Source: Ursus arctos
Lineage: Eukaryota; Chordata; Mammalia; Carnivora; Ursidae
DNA: 64,000 nt
NCBI RefSeq assembly: GCF_023065955.2
Contig: NW_026623050.1
Location: 19,674,501-19,738,500, forward strand
Reading direction: 5' to 3'
The translations under genes and the position numbers were made by a program. Within the stretch, counting starts at the first letter, position 1; each line of letters begins with the position of its first letter. The notes under the pieces are model-generated. The model was not told the DNA's origin and made no database searches. It was given only the letters and a program-made list of their open reading frames with translations. This document shows, piece by piece, positions 24,875 to 35,003 of the stretch.

Positions 24875-26270
24875 AAAAAGATTTTATTATTTTTATCCTA
24901 TGCTTTCTTTAAGGGGTTTTATAATTTTAACTTTTATGTTTGTCTTGATACATTTTGGATTAATTTTTGTGTATAGTTTAAGGTAAGAATTGAGGTCCTT
25001 TTTAAGTGTGTGTATCTGTTTCTGGACTTTGTATTCTGTTTCTGATAAAGTAGGCAGTAAGCCAGATATGAGCAGGGAGCAGGTGTTTTCTGACTGTTAG
25101 GAAAGACAGAAATCACATTTCCAACAGCCAGGAGAAACCCTGGAGAATGAGCCTGTGTTCTGCTCTATAACCGTTGCCCTACCCTAAGCTGTAGCTTCAC
25201 GATAATGCAATCACATGGCAGTTTTGACTCCCCTTGCAGGGGATGGCTGCCATGCCAGTTCTGATAAGGACCAAACAGGGCCCAAACCTCCCCCTCTCAC
25301 TCTGTAGGAGACCCTCAGATGATGGGAGGCACCCCCAGTCAGAGACCACTCTGGCTATGACCCACGATCCTTGCCAGCAGAAAAAGGAAAGACGACCCTG
25401 ACCCTCCATGCAGTCCGCCTCTGGGCCGGTCCCCTCTCGGCCCCCCAAGCCCAAGAGTGTACTTTCCCTTTAACTGCTGTTAAAGTCTTGCTCACTAAAG
25501 AGTTTGGCTTTGACATCTTCCTCCATCTAACTCAAAAACAGAGGCAGAGGTGAGGGAGAGGGAAGGGACAGAAGAACATGTGGACATGTTGACATTTCTA
25601 TTTTGTTTTCTTTGTTTCTTCTTAGGCTAACTCTACACTGTCTTGACGACTAGAACCATATAAATCCTTAAAATCAGGTATATGTCTTCCAACTTTGTTT
25701 TCCTTTTTAGAAATCTCTTAGAATATTCTAATTCCCTTGTATTTTCTCCTTATATTTTCATATAAGTTTCAGAAGCAGCTCCATTTCTAAGAAAGAACGA
25801 AAGCAAGCAAGCAAGCAGGCTACAAGCATTCCAGCTGGCATTGTGAATCTGTATTTTAAGGAGGAGAACTAACATTTTAACAGCACTGAATCTTCTGATT
25901 CATGAACATTTATGTAAGTCTTTAATTTCTCTCAACAATGTTTTGTAGCTTTCAGGAGATAGGTCAAACACATATTGTATTAAATGTATCCCTAATTATT
26001 TCTTGTTTTTTGTTGACACTTTAAACGGAAATTTTTTAAATTTTATTTTCCAATTGTTCTTTGCTAAAATATAGAAATATGCTTGATTTTTATATATTAA
26101 ACTTGCATCCAACATTAAACTTGTATCATACATTTTATGTTTTGTTTTCATTTTAATTCAGTTCAAAATATTTTCAATTTCCATCATGTTTTCTTTCTTA
26201 AGCCCATGGGTTATTCAGAAATATATTAATTTCCAAATACGTATTATCTTTCTCAAGTCTACACTTTGCA
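24875..26270 (-). mobile_element. Old L1 ORF2, antisense, split by an LTR-like element
   Basis: Left block (24,875-25,030): 'ttgatacattttggattaatttttgtgtatag' and 'agaattgaggtcc'. Right block (about 25,575-26,270): 'acactgtcttgacgactagaacc', 'tccaactttgttttcc', 'agcactgaatcttctgattcatgaac' and 'tctcaacaatgttttgtagctttc'. These are consecutive reverse-complement landmarks of L1 ORF2. No coding capacity remains. Confidence 0.75.
25030..25570 (+). mobile_element. Probable solo LTR of an endogenous retrovirus
   Basis: A GC-richer block of about 540 bp interrupts an antisense L1. It starts near TGATAAAGTAGGCAGTAAGCC and carries a late 'ctttaactgctgttaaagtcttgctcac' stretch like the R/U5 end of many ERV LTRs. 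No gag, pol or env sequence and no second LTR are present. I could not identify a clean 4-6 bp duplication. The frames inside (25,197-25,454 minus; 25,371-25,553 plus) are chance frames. The alternative is an unrelated unique or DNA-transposon insertion. Confidence 0.45.
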
Positions 26271-26274
26271 CACT

Positions 26275-27830
26275 GCCAAATACTTGAGGGCTCAATCCTC
26301 TCATGCTGCCAGCCAATAGTTAAGGATATATAGAGGCTGAGGTTACTAAATTCCAATTTCTAACAGCATTTACTGAAAGCTGCTAGAAATCCAGGGTTTC
26401 ACTGAGCCACCCTTTCTTCCATCTTCAGCTCCTTTAGAAACTATGTCACAGCAGGAAACAGCCCACTCCTAAGGGATGATTGCAGAGAATCAAATAAAGG
26501 GACTGTTCACATAGGCAGACACAGGTAAGGGAAACCACTAAGGATGGGGAGGCATCTTGGGGCAAGCAACAGCGGAAAGCAAACAGAGGGAATGGTTACC
26601 GGAAACCACGGAAAGTTCCAAGAAACTGCCATCCAACGGGAATTGCAGTGTCAAGCAGAGAGATACAGAGAGGGGACCAAAGAAACACTCCAACCTCTTT
26701 TTCTCTCCATGCTCCAATCTCCTTTTGATTCCTCCTATTGGCCATTCCAACCAAAAGCTGAAAGGCAAGAGAGCCTGGTTTAGATAATACTTGGAGGTCA
26801 ATGTCCTGGCACACAGAGCAGGATATAGCTGGAGAGTGAAACCTGAAGCAGAGTGAGAATATTCAGGAAAGAAAGCACACTACGAATTTCCATACACCAA
26901 GTTCCAATTCTTATCAGTGAAGTCACCGGCTTCGAAAGGACAAAGATCACTTCCACAGAACATCTTCCTCGCTATGACAGAACCCACTCACAAAAAAATT
27001 CTGTTTCCCCCACACAAAAAACATCTATTTCTCCTGTCCTGCTTTGTTCCCAGGGCCCTATTGAACTTGGCTGATTGACGCGCAGATTTGAAATGTAATC
27101 CTCAATGACATTTACTCTTCTTTTCAAAGCTGCCTCGTTCTGGTCTGTAGGGCTATTAGCTCACTCCGGGTTCACTACAGAAACAAACGCCAGACGATAG
27201 CCAAACTTCTAAAAACAGTTGCATGACCATATCCAGGTGGTTTTTTTGGGTGTCAGGAAGACAGGATTGAATATGTCAGTGGACACTGGCGTTAGTGTAG
27301 CTTTCTGTATGTGCCAAAAGGAGAATTTTCAGGCAGCTGCCACCACATACTCAGCAAGTACTGGTCTGTGGTCGCAGCACCTCCTTTAGGATCGTCTGAC
27401 CATTGACTAGTCAGGTATTATGTCTAATCCATTTGACTACTGACAATTAAATACCTTTCTGAGAGCCGCTGAGCAACTGTGCAATGAGGTCTATTTGTAA
27501 CTACTGTGTATCAAGTTTTTTTCCAGTAGTGGGTGTTGATCAACCCTGCTTTTCTTGAAGATGGATGGGTATTAATCGACTATCAGCAGTCAATGTAGCT
27601 ACACCTTGGGCCAGTCCCTTTTGAAATATTTTACTACTCCTATTGACTTTGGCAATTTTTGAAAAAAGAAATATTTGGGATTTGGGTGATAATTTCTTTA
27701 TAGCCATCAACATCATTTCCTGGGATGGAAGACTGTGTGTGATTATTTTACAAGCTACTATAAACACCAAACCTGGGAAATCTTTTAGAAGACTGAGATA
27801 TCTTCTTGCCCTAACAATAATTGCTCCTGT
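26275..27830. other. Unique-looking sequence, no gene supported
   Basis: Overlapping short frames on both strands at 26,540-26,815 are mutually exclusive and unfamiliar. I see no convincing exon. Confidence 0.35.
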
Positions 27831-27834
27831 TTAA

Positions 27835-28035
27835 GGAACACCTACCGTATGCCGGAAACTGTGCTCAGCTTTTGGTACTTTACATTATGGATTCTCTTGA
27901 CAGATGCATGAAACAAACAGCACTCTCATCTTTCATCAGATGAGACTCAGAGATTTGTAACTGGTCCAAGGTCACACATCCAATAAGTGGAAGAACCTGA
28001 TGGGATTAAGATGCAGGCCAGCCTGATCCTGACAC
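27835..28035 (-). repeat. MIR SINE
   Basis: 'gccggaaactgtgctcagc', 'catcagatgagactcagagattt', 'aactggtccaaggtcacac' and 'aataagtggaagaacctg' are reverse-complement MIR landmarks in order. Confidence 0.88.
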
Positions 28036-28039
28036 CCAT

Positions 28040-30500
28040 ATTCCTACCTGCCCTGATATTTGTTTACCCAACAAAACACCTGAGACAGCACCAATGTCTC
28101 AGCCTCATCAGCTGGATTAGCTGTGCGTATGGAATGTAGCTGCGTGTAGATGGTAACACGCCCGCCATGCGCGAGGTACAGTTATTCTCTACGGCAAAGC
28201 CTTAATTAGCTTTTCGTGATTCTTAGAACTCAGCAAGAGTTATGAGTTCATAGTAGGAACTGAATTTTTTACATCTCTCTTTGAGGTATGCCTTCTGTTT
28301 CCTTTGGCCAGTTTGGGACCCTCCTCACCATGAAGGTTCCAAACAGCTGTTAGCCATTTAGCTAGGAAGGGACAGGACTGGGGTTTGCTCATGGTGCAGA
28401 GAGATGACACTAGAGCATGTTTCTCTCCATACATTTCCTTTTAGTAAGAAATACTTAACCGCAAGGTAAGTCAGTTTCTAGGTGACTGACTAAACTTTTG
28501 CAGAACAAGCATGGAGTTCAGACTGAAGTTGAATTGAAATGATAATTTAAGGGCAGGGCTATTTACAATGAAAGTAAGAAACTCTACTGGTATCAGACAC
28601 TGTTAATTAGTACCCGGGATCCTCAGGGATCTCAGGACCTAATGTGTGAGCGAACTAACAAAGCAGTCATTGACAACAATGGTCATGTAAATTTAAAGAC
28701 TATGAGCTGGTATAATTCCACATGCCTCAAATAATGTAGTATTAAATCAACTTCTGAATATCCTTTTAAAATTAATTTAAAAATCACTCTGTTTCATGTG
28801 ACATCTCAGTGTTAAAGAATCATCCTAGAAGCCAGTAGCTTTCCAGAAATCTCTGAGTTAGAATGTTCCGGAGTTCATATCAGATCCAGTGTTTACTAGA
28901 CCAAGAGGGAGAAGAGTATAGCAAACCTATCATTTCAGTTAAAATGCACAAAAAGCACACTCAAAAAATGGACTAATTTCCACTATTTCAGAAACTCCTT
29001 TAGGAACGCCATCTTTCATATCAGAGCTAGTTGCCCAGCCACTGACAAACTTGAATAAGTCAGAATCCCCCCAAAGAATGTTTTATGGCTAGCTCGCAGA
29101 TGCCACTAAAGGTGCCAGTAAAAGTCTCCTTCAAGGCAAACATTAGGGAAATACACCTCCTATGGGCCCTCCGCCTATGACATCCCACCATGCTGTCTAA
29201 GAAACAGAGATGAGAAGGGGCCCGGGACACAGGGTGGAGATCAACAGTGCCAGGTTACCAGGACTGGACTATTGTAATGCTTAAAATGTCTTCACGATAT
29301 TCTGTCATTAACATTTAATGTAACACATGGGTAAATACCTTACTTTTTCACGTCTGGACTTGATGGGGGGTGGGGGCAGACTACCCAGCTCCTCTCTCAG
29401 ACTATCAGTAATGACGAAGAGAACTTAACCTTTTCAATCTGTTTCACGCATACTGGCTTTTGTCCCTCATCCTAAACAAATAAGTAAAACTTCAAATGGC
29501 AGAGCTAGAATTCACACACCAGTCCGACTCTAAAATCTAAGCTATTAAGTATCATGCTAAGTCATAACAAATCATTACTGAGTTTATTGGAAATGCATGT
29601 GTTCGGTACAAATTTGAGTTTTCTATCCCTGTTCCTATTCATAATTCCCCTAAAAAAAGACAATTTGTGGAAATGAATGGGAATTTAATTTTCAGTTATA
29701 TTTGGGAACCATTCCTGCAAATAACAGAAGCATTCTGAGTCATTTAAACAGTGAAAGGAATGAAACAAACCTATTCATTAACCCTTAGTCATACAACTGT
29801 AAGGGTTGTTAATTGTTGATAAAAAGCAGTAGTTACTTTCAGTAAAAAATGAAATAGGAAAATCTCAAGATTCTGGTAGAGGGAAATACTGTGTCACTTA
29901 GGTATCCCAAGGTCACTTAAAAATTAAATTACAGAAATGGATTACAAATGTAGGTTTGTCTTATTTCCAAGTCTATTCTGTAACTCTTAATAAGCCATTA
30001 ATTTGACTTCTTTCTAAATAGTTTAGCTCACATGTCAGTATATAAATACAAATTATTGTTTAATGCCTAATTTGTATTCTAAAGGATTATAAAACTCAAT
30101 GTTATCTGAAATGTATATATGAATATATTTCATAGCAGAATAAAGGAATTTTAGGTCTAGAAGTCATATCTCTAGAATATAGAGATGTATCAACAATTTA
30201 AAATTTTGAGGGCCTCTGACTGCAATGTCCAAATGTTAATTATGAATTCAAGTATTATAATAAAATTGGAGTACACTCAAACAGAAAAACTTTGAGTATG
30301 ACACATAGCGTATTCTGTACTTGGTATTTGATTTTATATTCTCTAAGCATTGTAGAGTTGACAGGGCGTATATTTACTGACAGCTTTTCAATAGCGCCTG
30401 TTAATTGATATAGAACACCATGGCAACCCAACCTTTCCTAGACCTATGACAGCCTTTGTGCACGGAAGTGCGGCTAGAACAATGTCCTATATGACATGTA
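28040..30500. other. Unique-looking sequence, no feature called
   Basis: The longest stretch of the window without a recognised recent transposon. No open frame above about 65 codons, no RNA gene and no splice-flanked exon stands out. It is the best place in this window to look for conserved non-coding elements. Confidence 0.4.
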
Positions 30501-30519
30501 AAATCTAAGTTGGGACTTT

Positions 30520-30711
30520 TTTTTTTTTTAAAGATATTTATTCACTTGAGAGAAAGAGCATGCACTGGGGTGGTAGGGAACACAGGCGGAGGGGGAGAGG
30601 CAGAGGGAGAAGTGCAGCAGGGACCCCGACTCGGGGCTCTATCCCAGGACCCCAAGACCATGACCTGAGCCAAAGGCAGACGCTTAACCAACTGAGCCAC
30701 CCAGGCGCCCC
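30520..30711 (-). mobile_element. SINEC-type SINE, older 'aaccaactgagccac' subtype
   Basis: Reverse-complement SINE from TTTAAAGATATTTATTC to CCACCCAGGCGCCCC. The near-perfect TSD ctaagttggga(c/t)ttt lies at 30,505-30,519 and 30,712-30,726. The head differs from the younger 'cagcgg' subtype. Confidence 0.93.
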
Positions 30712-31261
30712 CTAAGTTGGGATTTTTGATGCTTGGCATAAATGCATAGTAGTCTATTCAGTTAAGTCATAAGCCATGCAGTATCAAAAAAAATAAAGCT
30801 CTAAAGAAAAAGGCATCAGGATGTTTTTCTCTTGCCCTTTGCTATATGGATTAAAATGGAAATGGCAAAGGGGTCCACTTGAGAAACAAATACTACATTA
30901 TTGTACTTAGAAGATCATCATGCAATTTCGCCTTTCTAAAATAAGCTCACATAGTCTGATCCCCACTGCTTGGTAAGGGTCATAGAGGAAAAACCAAACA
31001 ATATACTTTAACTTTTCTTCTTCTGTTATGGTACCCCAAAATCCTAAGGGCAGCTGGTTAATGGAAGAATGATCCAAATACATGGAGAACCCAAGCCTGT
31101 TACTTACAGAGGAAGTTGGGAAGCAGCGATGAAGCGTCATGCTGCTGATGCCAGAAACAGAATGGAAATCTTTAACTTTGAATTCTGAATCAAATTTACA
31201 AATTGTCTATTTCCAAGAGAGGTCTTTTAATATTTCAAGAAATTATTTTTATAGCTAAAAG

Positions 31262-31375
31262 TATTAATTTAAGAAATATTTATTAAGGATTTACTATATG
31301 TGAGGCACGATCCTAAATTCTGGGAATACGGGAGTTAAGACACACAATCCCTGCCCTCATGGTTCTATGACTGTA
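31262..31375 (+). repeat. Ancient MIR/L2-class repeat fragment
   Basis: 'aaatatttattaaggatttactatatgtgaggcac' and 'aatccctgccctcatggttct' match a very common mammalian ancient repeat motif (body ending 'ccctgccctcatgg'). Exact family not assigned. Confidence 0.55.
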
Positions 31376-31405
31376 ATGAGAAGACAATTTAAAATAATTT
31401 TTAAA

Positions 31406-31597
31406 GGGGCACCTGAGTGTCTCAGTTGATTAAGCGTCTGCCTTTGGCTCAGGTCATGATCCCAGGGTCCTGGGATGGAGCCCCACATCGGGCTCCCTGC
31501 TCAGGGAGCCTGCTTCTCCTTCTCCCACTCCCCCTGCTTGTGCTTGCTTGTGCTCTCTTTCTTTCTCTGTCAAATAAATAAATAAAATCTTTAAAAA
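31406..31597 (+). mobile_element. SINEC-type SINE, older
   Basis: GGGGCACCTGAGTGTCTCAG head, CT-rich body with a duplicated 'cttgtgcttg' unit, and CAAATAAATAAATAAAATCTTT tail. The flanks 'aataatttttaaa' and 'aataaatttttaaa' are a likely imperfect TSD. Confidence 0.92.
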
Positions 31598-31966
31598 ATA
31601 AATTTTTAAATTAAAAAACAAACCTCCCCAAAATACATAACCTTAGAATATGAGAAGTGCCATAAAGAAAAACAATAGGACTTAATGCAAATGAATGGAA
31701 AGGCCAGAGGGAGAATTCTAGATATAATTTAGATAAAGTGGTCAGAGAAAAAAAAAAAACCTCTGTAATTATGCCATTTAAACAGAAATGCAAAGAACAT
31801 ATAGTCTTCTTAGCATATCTGCTTTAAGTATTTTTCTCTAATGCAAAGAGTTGGTAGTAAAGCACTCAAAACTGCATAGGGGGAAAGTCCATTTTGCCAG
31901 CTTGTGGGAAAGTACAGGAGCCTGACAACGTAGGGCTATGTAGGATATAAGAGAGAAATTAGATTT

Positions 31967-32157
31967 GGGGGCACCTGGGTGGCTCAGTCAGTTAAGCGTC
32001 TGCCTTCAGCTCAGGTCATGATCTCAGGGTCCTAGAATCAAGCCCCGTGTCCAGCTCCCTGATCAGTGGAGAGTCTGCTTCTCTCCTTCTCCCTTTTCTC
32101 TCTCTCTCAAATAAATGAATTAATAAATCTTTTTTTTTTAAAGTTTGTTTAAAATAT
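31967..32157 (+). mobile_element. SINEC-type SINE, older
   Basis: GGGGGCACCTGGGTGGCTCAG head and AAATAAATGAATTAATAAATC tail followed by a T run. The flanks agaaattagatttg (about 31,954) and agaaattagacttt (about 32,158) indicate a TSD with a few changes. Confidence 0.92.
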
Positions 32158-32169
32158 AGAAATTAGACT

Positions 32170-32850
32170 TTATTCTAAGTACAATGATAAATCATTGAGG
32201 AGGAATAACATGAATAGGAAAATTATTTAAGATATATTAATAAATTTGATAAGCTTTTTCAGAAGATCAATATAGAAAATATATTTCTAGACAGTAACAG
32301 AGTAATTAGAAAAACAGATGATTTGGGGGGAAGATACTGAGTTTTAATTCTGGAAGTGGCAGTCTCGGTTAGTAGACAAAATGTCTTGCTGAAAACAATT
32401 AGAAACTTGGGGATATGTGTTACAAGAATGATGTTTAACAGCATTAGGAAGCTTCCAAGTTAGTGAGGAATCATGGGGCCAAGACCTGGGAGAGTAGGTA
32501 ATCAGGGAGGTGAGCCAGCATTTGCAGCAATTTTTCTTCCCAAGGCCATTGTCGATTTGCGAAACATCAGCTTCGAGGCTAAGGACAGAGCTTACAGATT
32601 TCCCGGACTGTGCGGATAAAGACTGAACATCAGGGTCTGATAAGGGAAAGCTCCAGCAAGTCCCCCAGGGTCTTTACACTTTACACTTTAGTGTAATGAG
32701 GGTAAACTGCCCTCATACCAGAATCATCTTATTCCATGACTGGATTATGACACTTAAATATCTAGCTGCCTCCAAGAAACAAATGTGACTCCATATTACA
32801 AGAAGATTAACCAGGGCTTCAAATTAGTTTGATAATTTTTCCTAAACAAT
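32170..32850. other. No gene supported
   Basis: AT-rich sequence with a tandem 'tacactt' duplication at about 32,676-32,691. No coding frame or repeat family recognised. Confidence 0.35.
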
Positions 32851-33436
32851 GTTCAGCACACAATAAAAAGTAATAAAAAATAAGAAATATATGAGGTAAT
32901 CTAAAACAAAGCAAAAACAATAAGCAGACTAAAGGGGAATTAAGGCAATGGTATTATTAAGATTCAAATTTTAAATAACAAGGAATATTATTCTCAAGGA
33001 ATTATATGACCAAATTGAGATTTTTCTCACAGAAAAGCAATCTATAAAAAAGAAGCCAAATACAAATTCTGGAAATGAAAAATACAACAAATAAAGGAAA
33101 AAGAACTGAATGAATAAGATATTGCTAGAGAGATAAATGCTGAATGGAATACAAAATTGAAGATTAGACTAAAGAGGCGACAGAATGAGAAATAGAGAAA
33201 ATAAGATACATATTAAATTTGATTTTTAAAAAAAACAATTCTATCATTTTAAATTGGAATCAAAGAAAAGAAGAAGAAAGAGACTGAAGAAAGTAATATT
33301 TGGAGAAATATTGCCTCAGAATTTTTCAAAATTGTTGATGGCACCAAGACACAGATTCAAGAAGTACTATGAACCTCGGTAAGGATAAAGAGAAATAAAT
33401 CCACATCTTAGTATACCTGCAAAAGATAAAAGACAA

Positions 33437-33549
33437 AGATTTTATTTTTTTTTAATTTTAAATAGGCTCCATTCCCAACATGGAGCTTGAACTCACAACC
33501 CTAAGATCAAGAGTTGCATACTCTACCAGCTGAGCCAGCCAGGCACCCC
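33437..33549 (-). mobile_element. Short old tRNA-type SINE
   Basis: Reverse complement reads GGGGTGCCTGGCTGGCTCAG, 'ttgatcttagggttgtgagttcaag' and then an A-rich tail. It lacks the CT-rich body of the other SINEs, so it is an older, shorter carnivore SINE type. The flanking 'aaagattt' and 'aagatttct' may be a short TSD. Confidence 0.85.
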
Positions 33550-33708
33550 AAGATTTCTTAAAGACAGTAAGATAAAAGAGAGATAATCTTAAATAAAACA
33601 AAACAAAAAAAGCAGAAAGAAAGAAAAAAATAGAAGTGACTTACTGACTTCCAATAGAAACAATGGAAGCCAGAAAGCAATCTATTGATTTAAAAAGAAA
33701 ATGTTGAA

Positions 33709-33783
33709 CAATAGAAATTCTTTCCTTGCAATCGAGACTAAAGTGTTGGTTTGTTAATCAAAAGAAGTCTGTTAGATTCATAT
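33709..33783 (+). other. Unexplained ~75-bp segment between the TSD and the L1 5' UTR
   Basis: This begins directly after the left TSD and ends where the recognisable 5' UTR starts (ATGGAGAGTTAAGATGGCGG). It is not part of the empty site, because the right flank continues the host HAL1 element directly from the TSD. It is AT-richer than the 5' UTR. It may be a 5' transduction, a template-switch product, or the true 5' end of this L1 subfamily. Confidence 0.6.
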
Positions 33784-33880
33784 GGAGAGTTAAGATGGCG
33801 GAGGAGTAGGGGACCCCTTTTTCAGCCGGTCCCCTGAGTCGAGCTGGATAGGTACCAGACCAGCCTAAATAACCACGGAA

Positions 33881-34747
33881 TCAGCCTGAGACGCAGGATG
33901 ATGCATCTGGATCTCTACAAATGAACATCTCCAGCGCTGAGTATTGAGGTACGAAGAGGGGAGCCATGAAACTGTGCACAGATATCGGAAGATAAACGGA
34001 AGGGGGAGGGAGCCGCCGCGTTTGGGCGCCGGGAAGCGGCAGCCACCTGCGCTGGGGAGCGGGCGGACTCACAGAGGGCACCCGCGAGAGAGCGGACTGA
34101 GACCGGTGAGCCGTGAACGCGCGCGCCACCAGGCATCTCCCGGAACACCGGAATCCCGGTGCGCTCACGGGATCCAGACTGAGACCGGGAACTCCCGGAG
34201 CGCGCGCGGGGCGGCTGGCGGCTGGCGGCATTAGAAACACAAAGGACAGAGACGCGCGGGCCCTGGAAGTGAGGGCTGGGATGCCGGGTGTGGGGCGCAC
34301 ATCCCGGGACGCTGCAGGGTTGAGCAGCACCAACAGAAACAGAGTTAAAGTGGCCAGAACATCAGTGGAGAACGGGCCGCAATCCCTCTGTTCTGTGACA
34401 TTGCAGCCTCTGCTGCTCTGACTCTCAGAAGAGGCATAGCCGGCCGCCAGGGAAAGCCGCCAGAGAACAAAAGCCTGGAAATACCGGCTCAGAGAGTGCC
34501 CATCCCCATCCCCCCTCGCAGGGGACACGGAGACTCTAACCAAACAGGGTTGCCTGAATATCGGCGCGGCAGGCCCCTCCCCCAGAACACAGAAGGCAGG
34601 CTGAAAAATCAAGAAGCCCACAACCCGAGGCGCCTGGGTGGCGCAGTCATTGAGCGCCTGTCTCCGGCTTAGGGCGTGATCCCGGCGTTCCGAAAAGGAG
34701 TCCCTCATCGGGCTCCTCCGCTGGGAGCCTGCTTCTTCCTCTCCCAC
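33881..34747 (-). other. Long antisense open frame across the L1 5' UTR (288 codons)
   Basis: An uninterrupted minus-strand frame begins inside the embedded SINE and ends near the L1 5' end. It is rich in Arg, Pro, Ser and Ala, which is what GC-rich sequence gives by chance, and shows no recognisable domain. Primate L1 has an antisense ORF0 in the 5' UTR, but this frame has no visible similarity to it. Most likely fortuitous. Confidence 0.3.
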
Positions 34748-34823
34748 TCCCCTGCTCCTGTTCCGTTCTTTCTGACTGTCTGTCTCCCTCTCTCAGATAA
34801 GTAAATAAATAAAATCTTTAAAG
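34623..34823 (+). mobile_element. Diverged SINE inside the L1 5' UTR
   Basis: The SINE body runs from about GAGGCGCCTGGGTGGCGCAG to AAATAAATAAAATCTTTA, with the 12-bp TSD aagaagcccaca at 34,611-34,622 and 34,824-34,835. Compared with the young SINEs in this window it has many changes ('cattgagcgcctgtctccgg', 'gcgttccgaaaaggagtccc'). The surrounding L1 is almost intact, so the SINE may be older than this L1 insertion. Confidence 0.88.
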
Positions 34824-34943
34824 AAGAAGCCCACATCTCTAAGATCCCTATAAAACAAATGGCACGGCCTGGGACCCAGTCAATAATTTTGGGCTCTGGA
34901 CAACCCCGCAAACTCCCCTCATTAGAATGACAAGAAGGAGAAG

Positions 34944-34953
34944 CCCCCCCCCC
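34944..34953 (+). other. C10 homopolymer: probable frame lesion at the ORF1 start
   Basis: The run separates ATG 34,927 from the main ORF1 frame. As sequenced, the ATG frame ends after 23 codons at 34,996-34,998. A length change of one base in the run (or the equivalent modulo three) would make ORF1 continuous. Homopolymer C runs are also frequent sequencing and assembly errors. Confidence 0.75.
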
Positions 34954-35003
34954 AGCAAAGAAAAGACAGTGAGTCAGTGGCCTCTGCCACAGAAGTAACG
35001 GAT

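Larger units (their letters stand above)
33784..34926 (+). promoter_or_regulatory. L1 5' UTR / internal promoter, CpG-rich
   Basis: AAGATGGCGG at 33,792-33,801 matches the YY1-type site found at the start of L1 5' UTRs, where it helps position transcription. About 33,990-34,330 is dense in CG dinucleotides, unlike the AT-rich surroundings, as expected of a young L1 promoter. A SINE sits at 34,623-34,823 between this core and ORF1. Promoter activity is inferred from family knowledge. Confidence 0.8.

Noticed and set aside
34113..34421. Plus-strand 102-codon frame in the L1 5' UTR
   Set aside because: It overlaps other frames in GC-rich sequence, lies upstream of ORF1 and shows no domain; chance frame.
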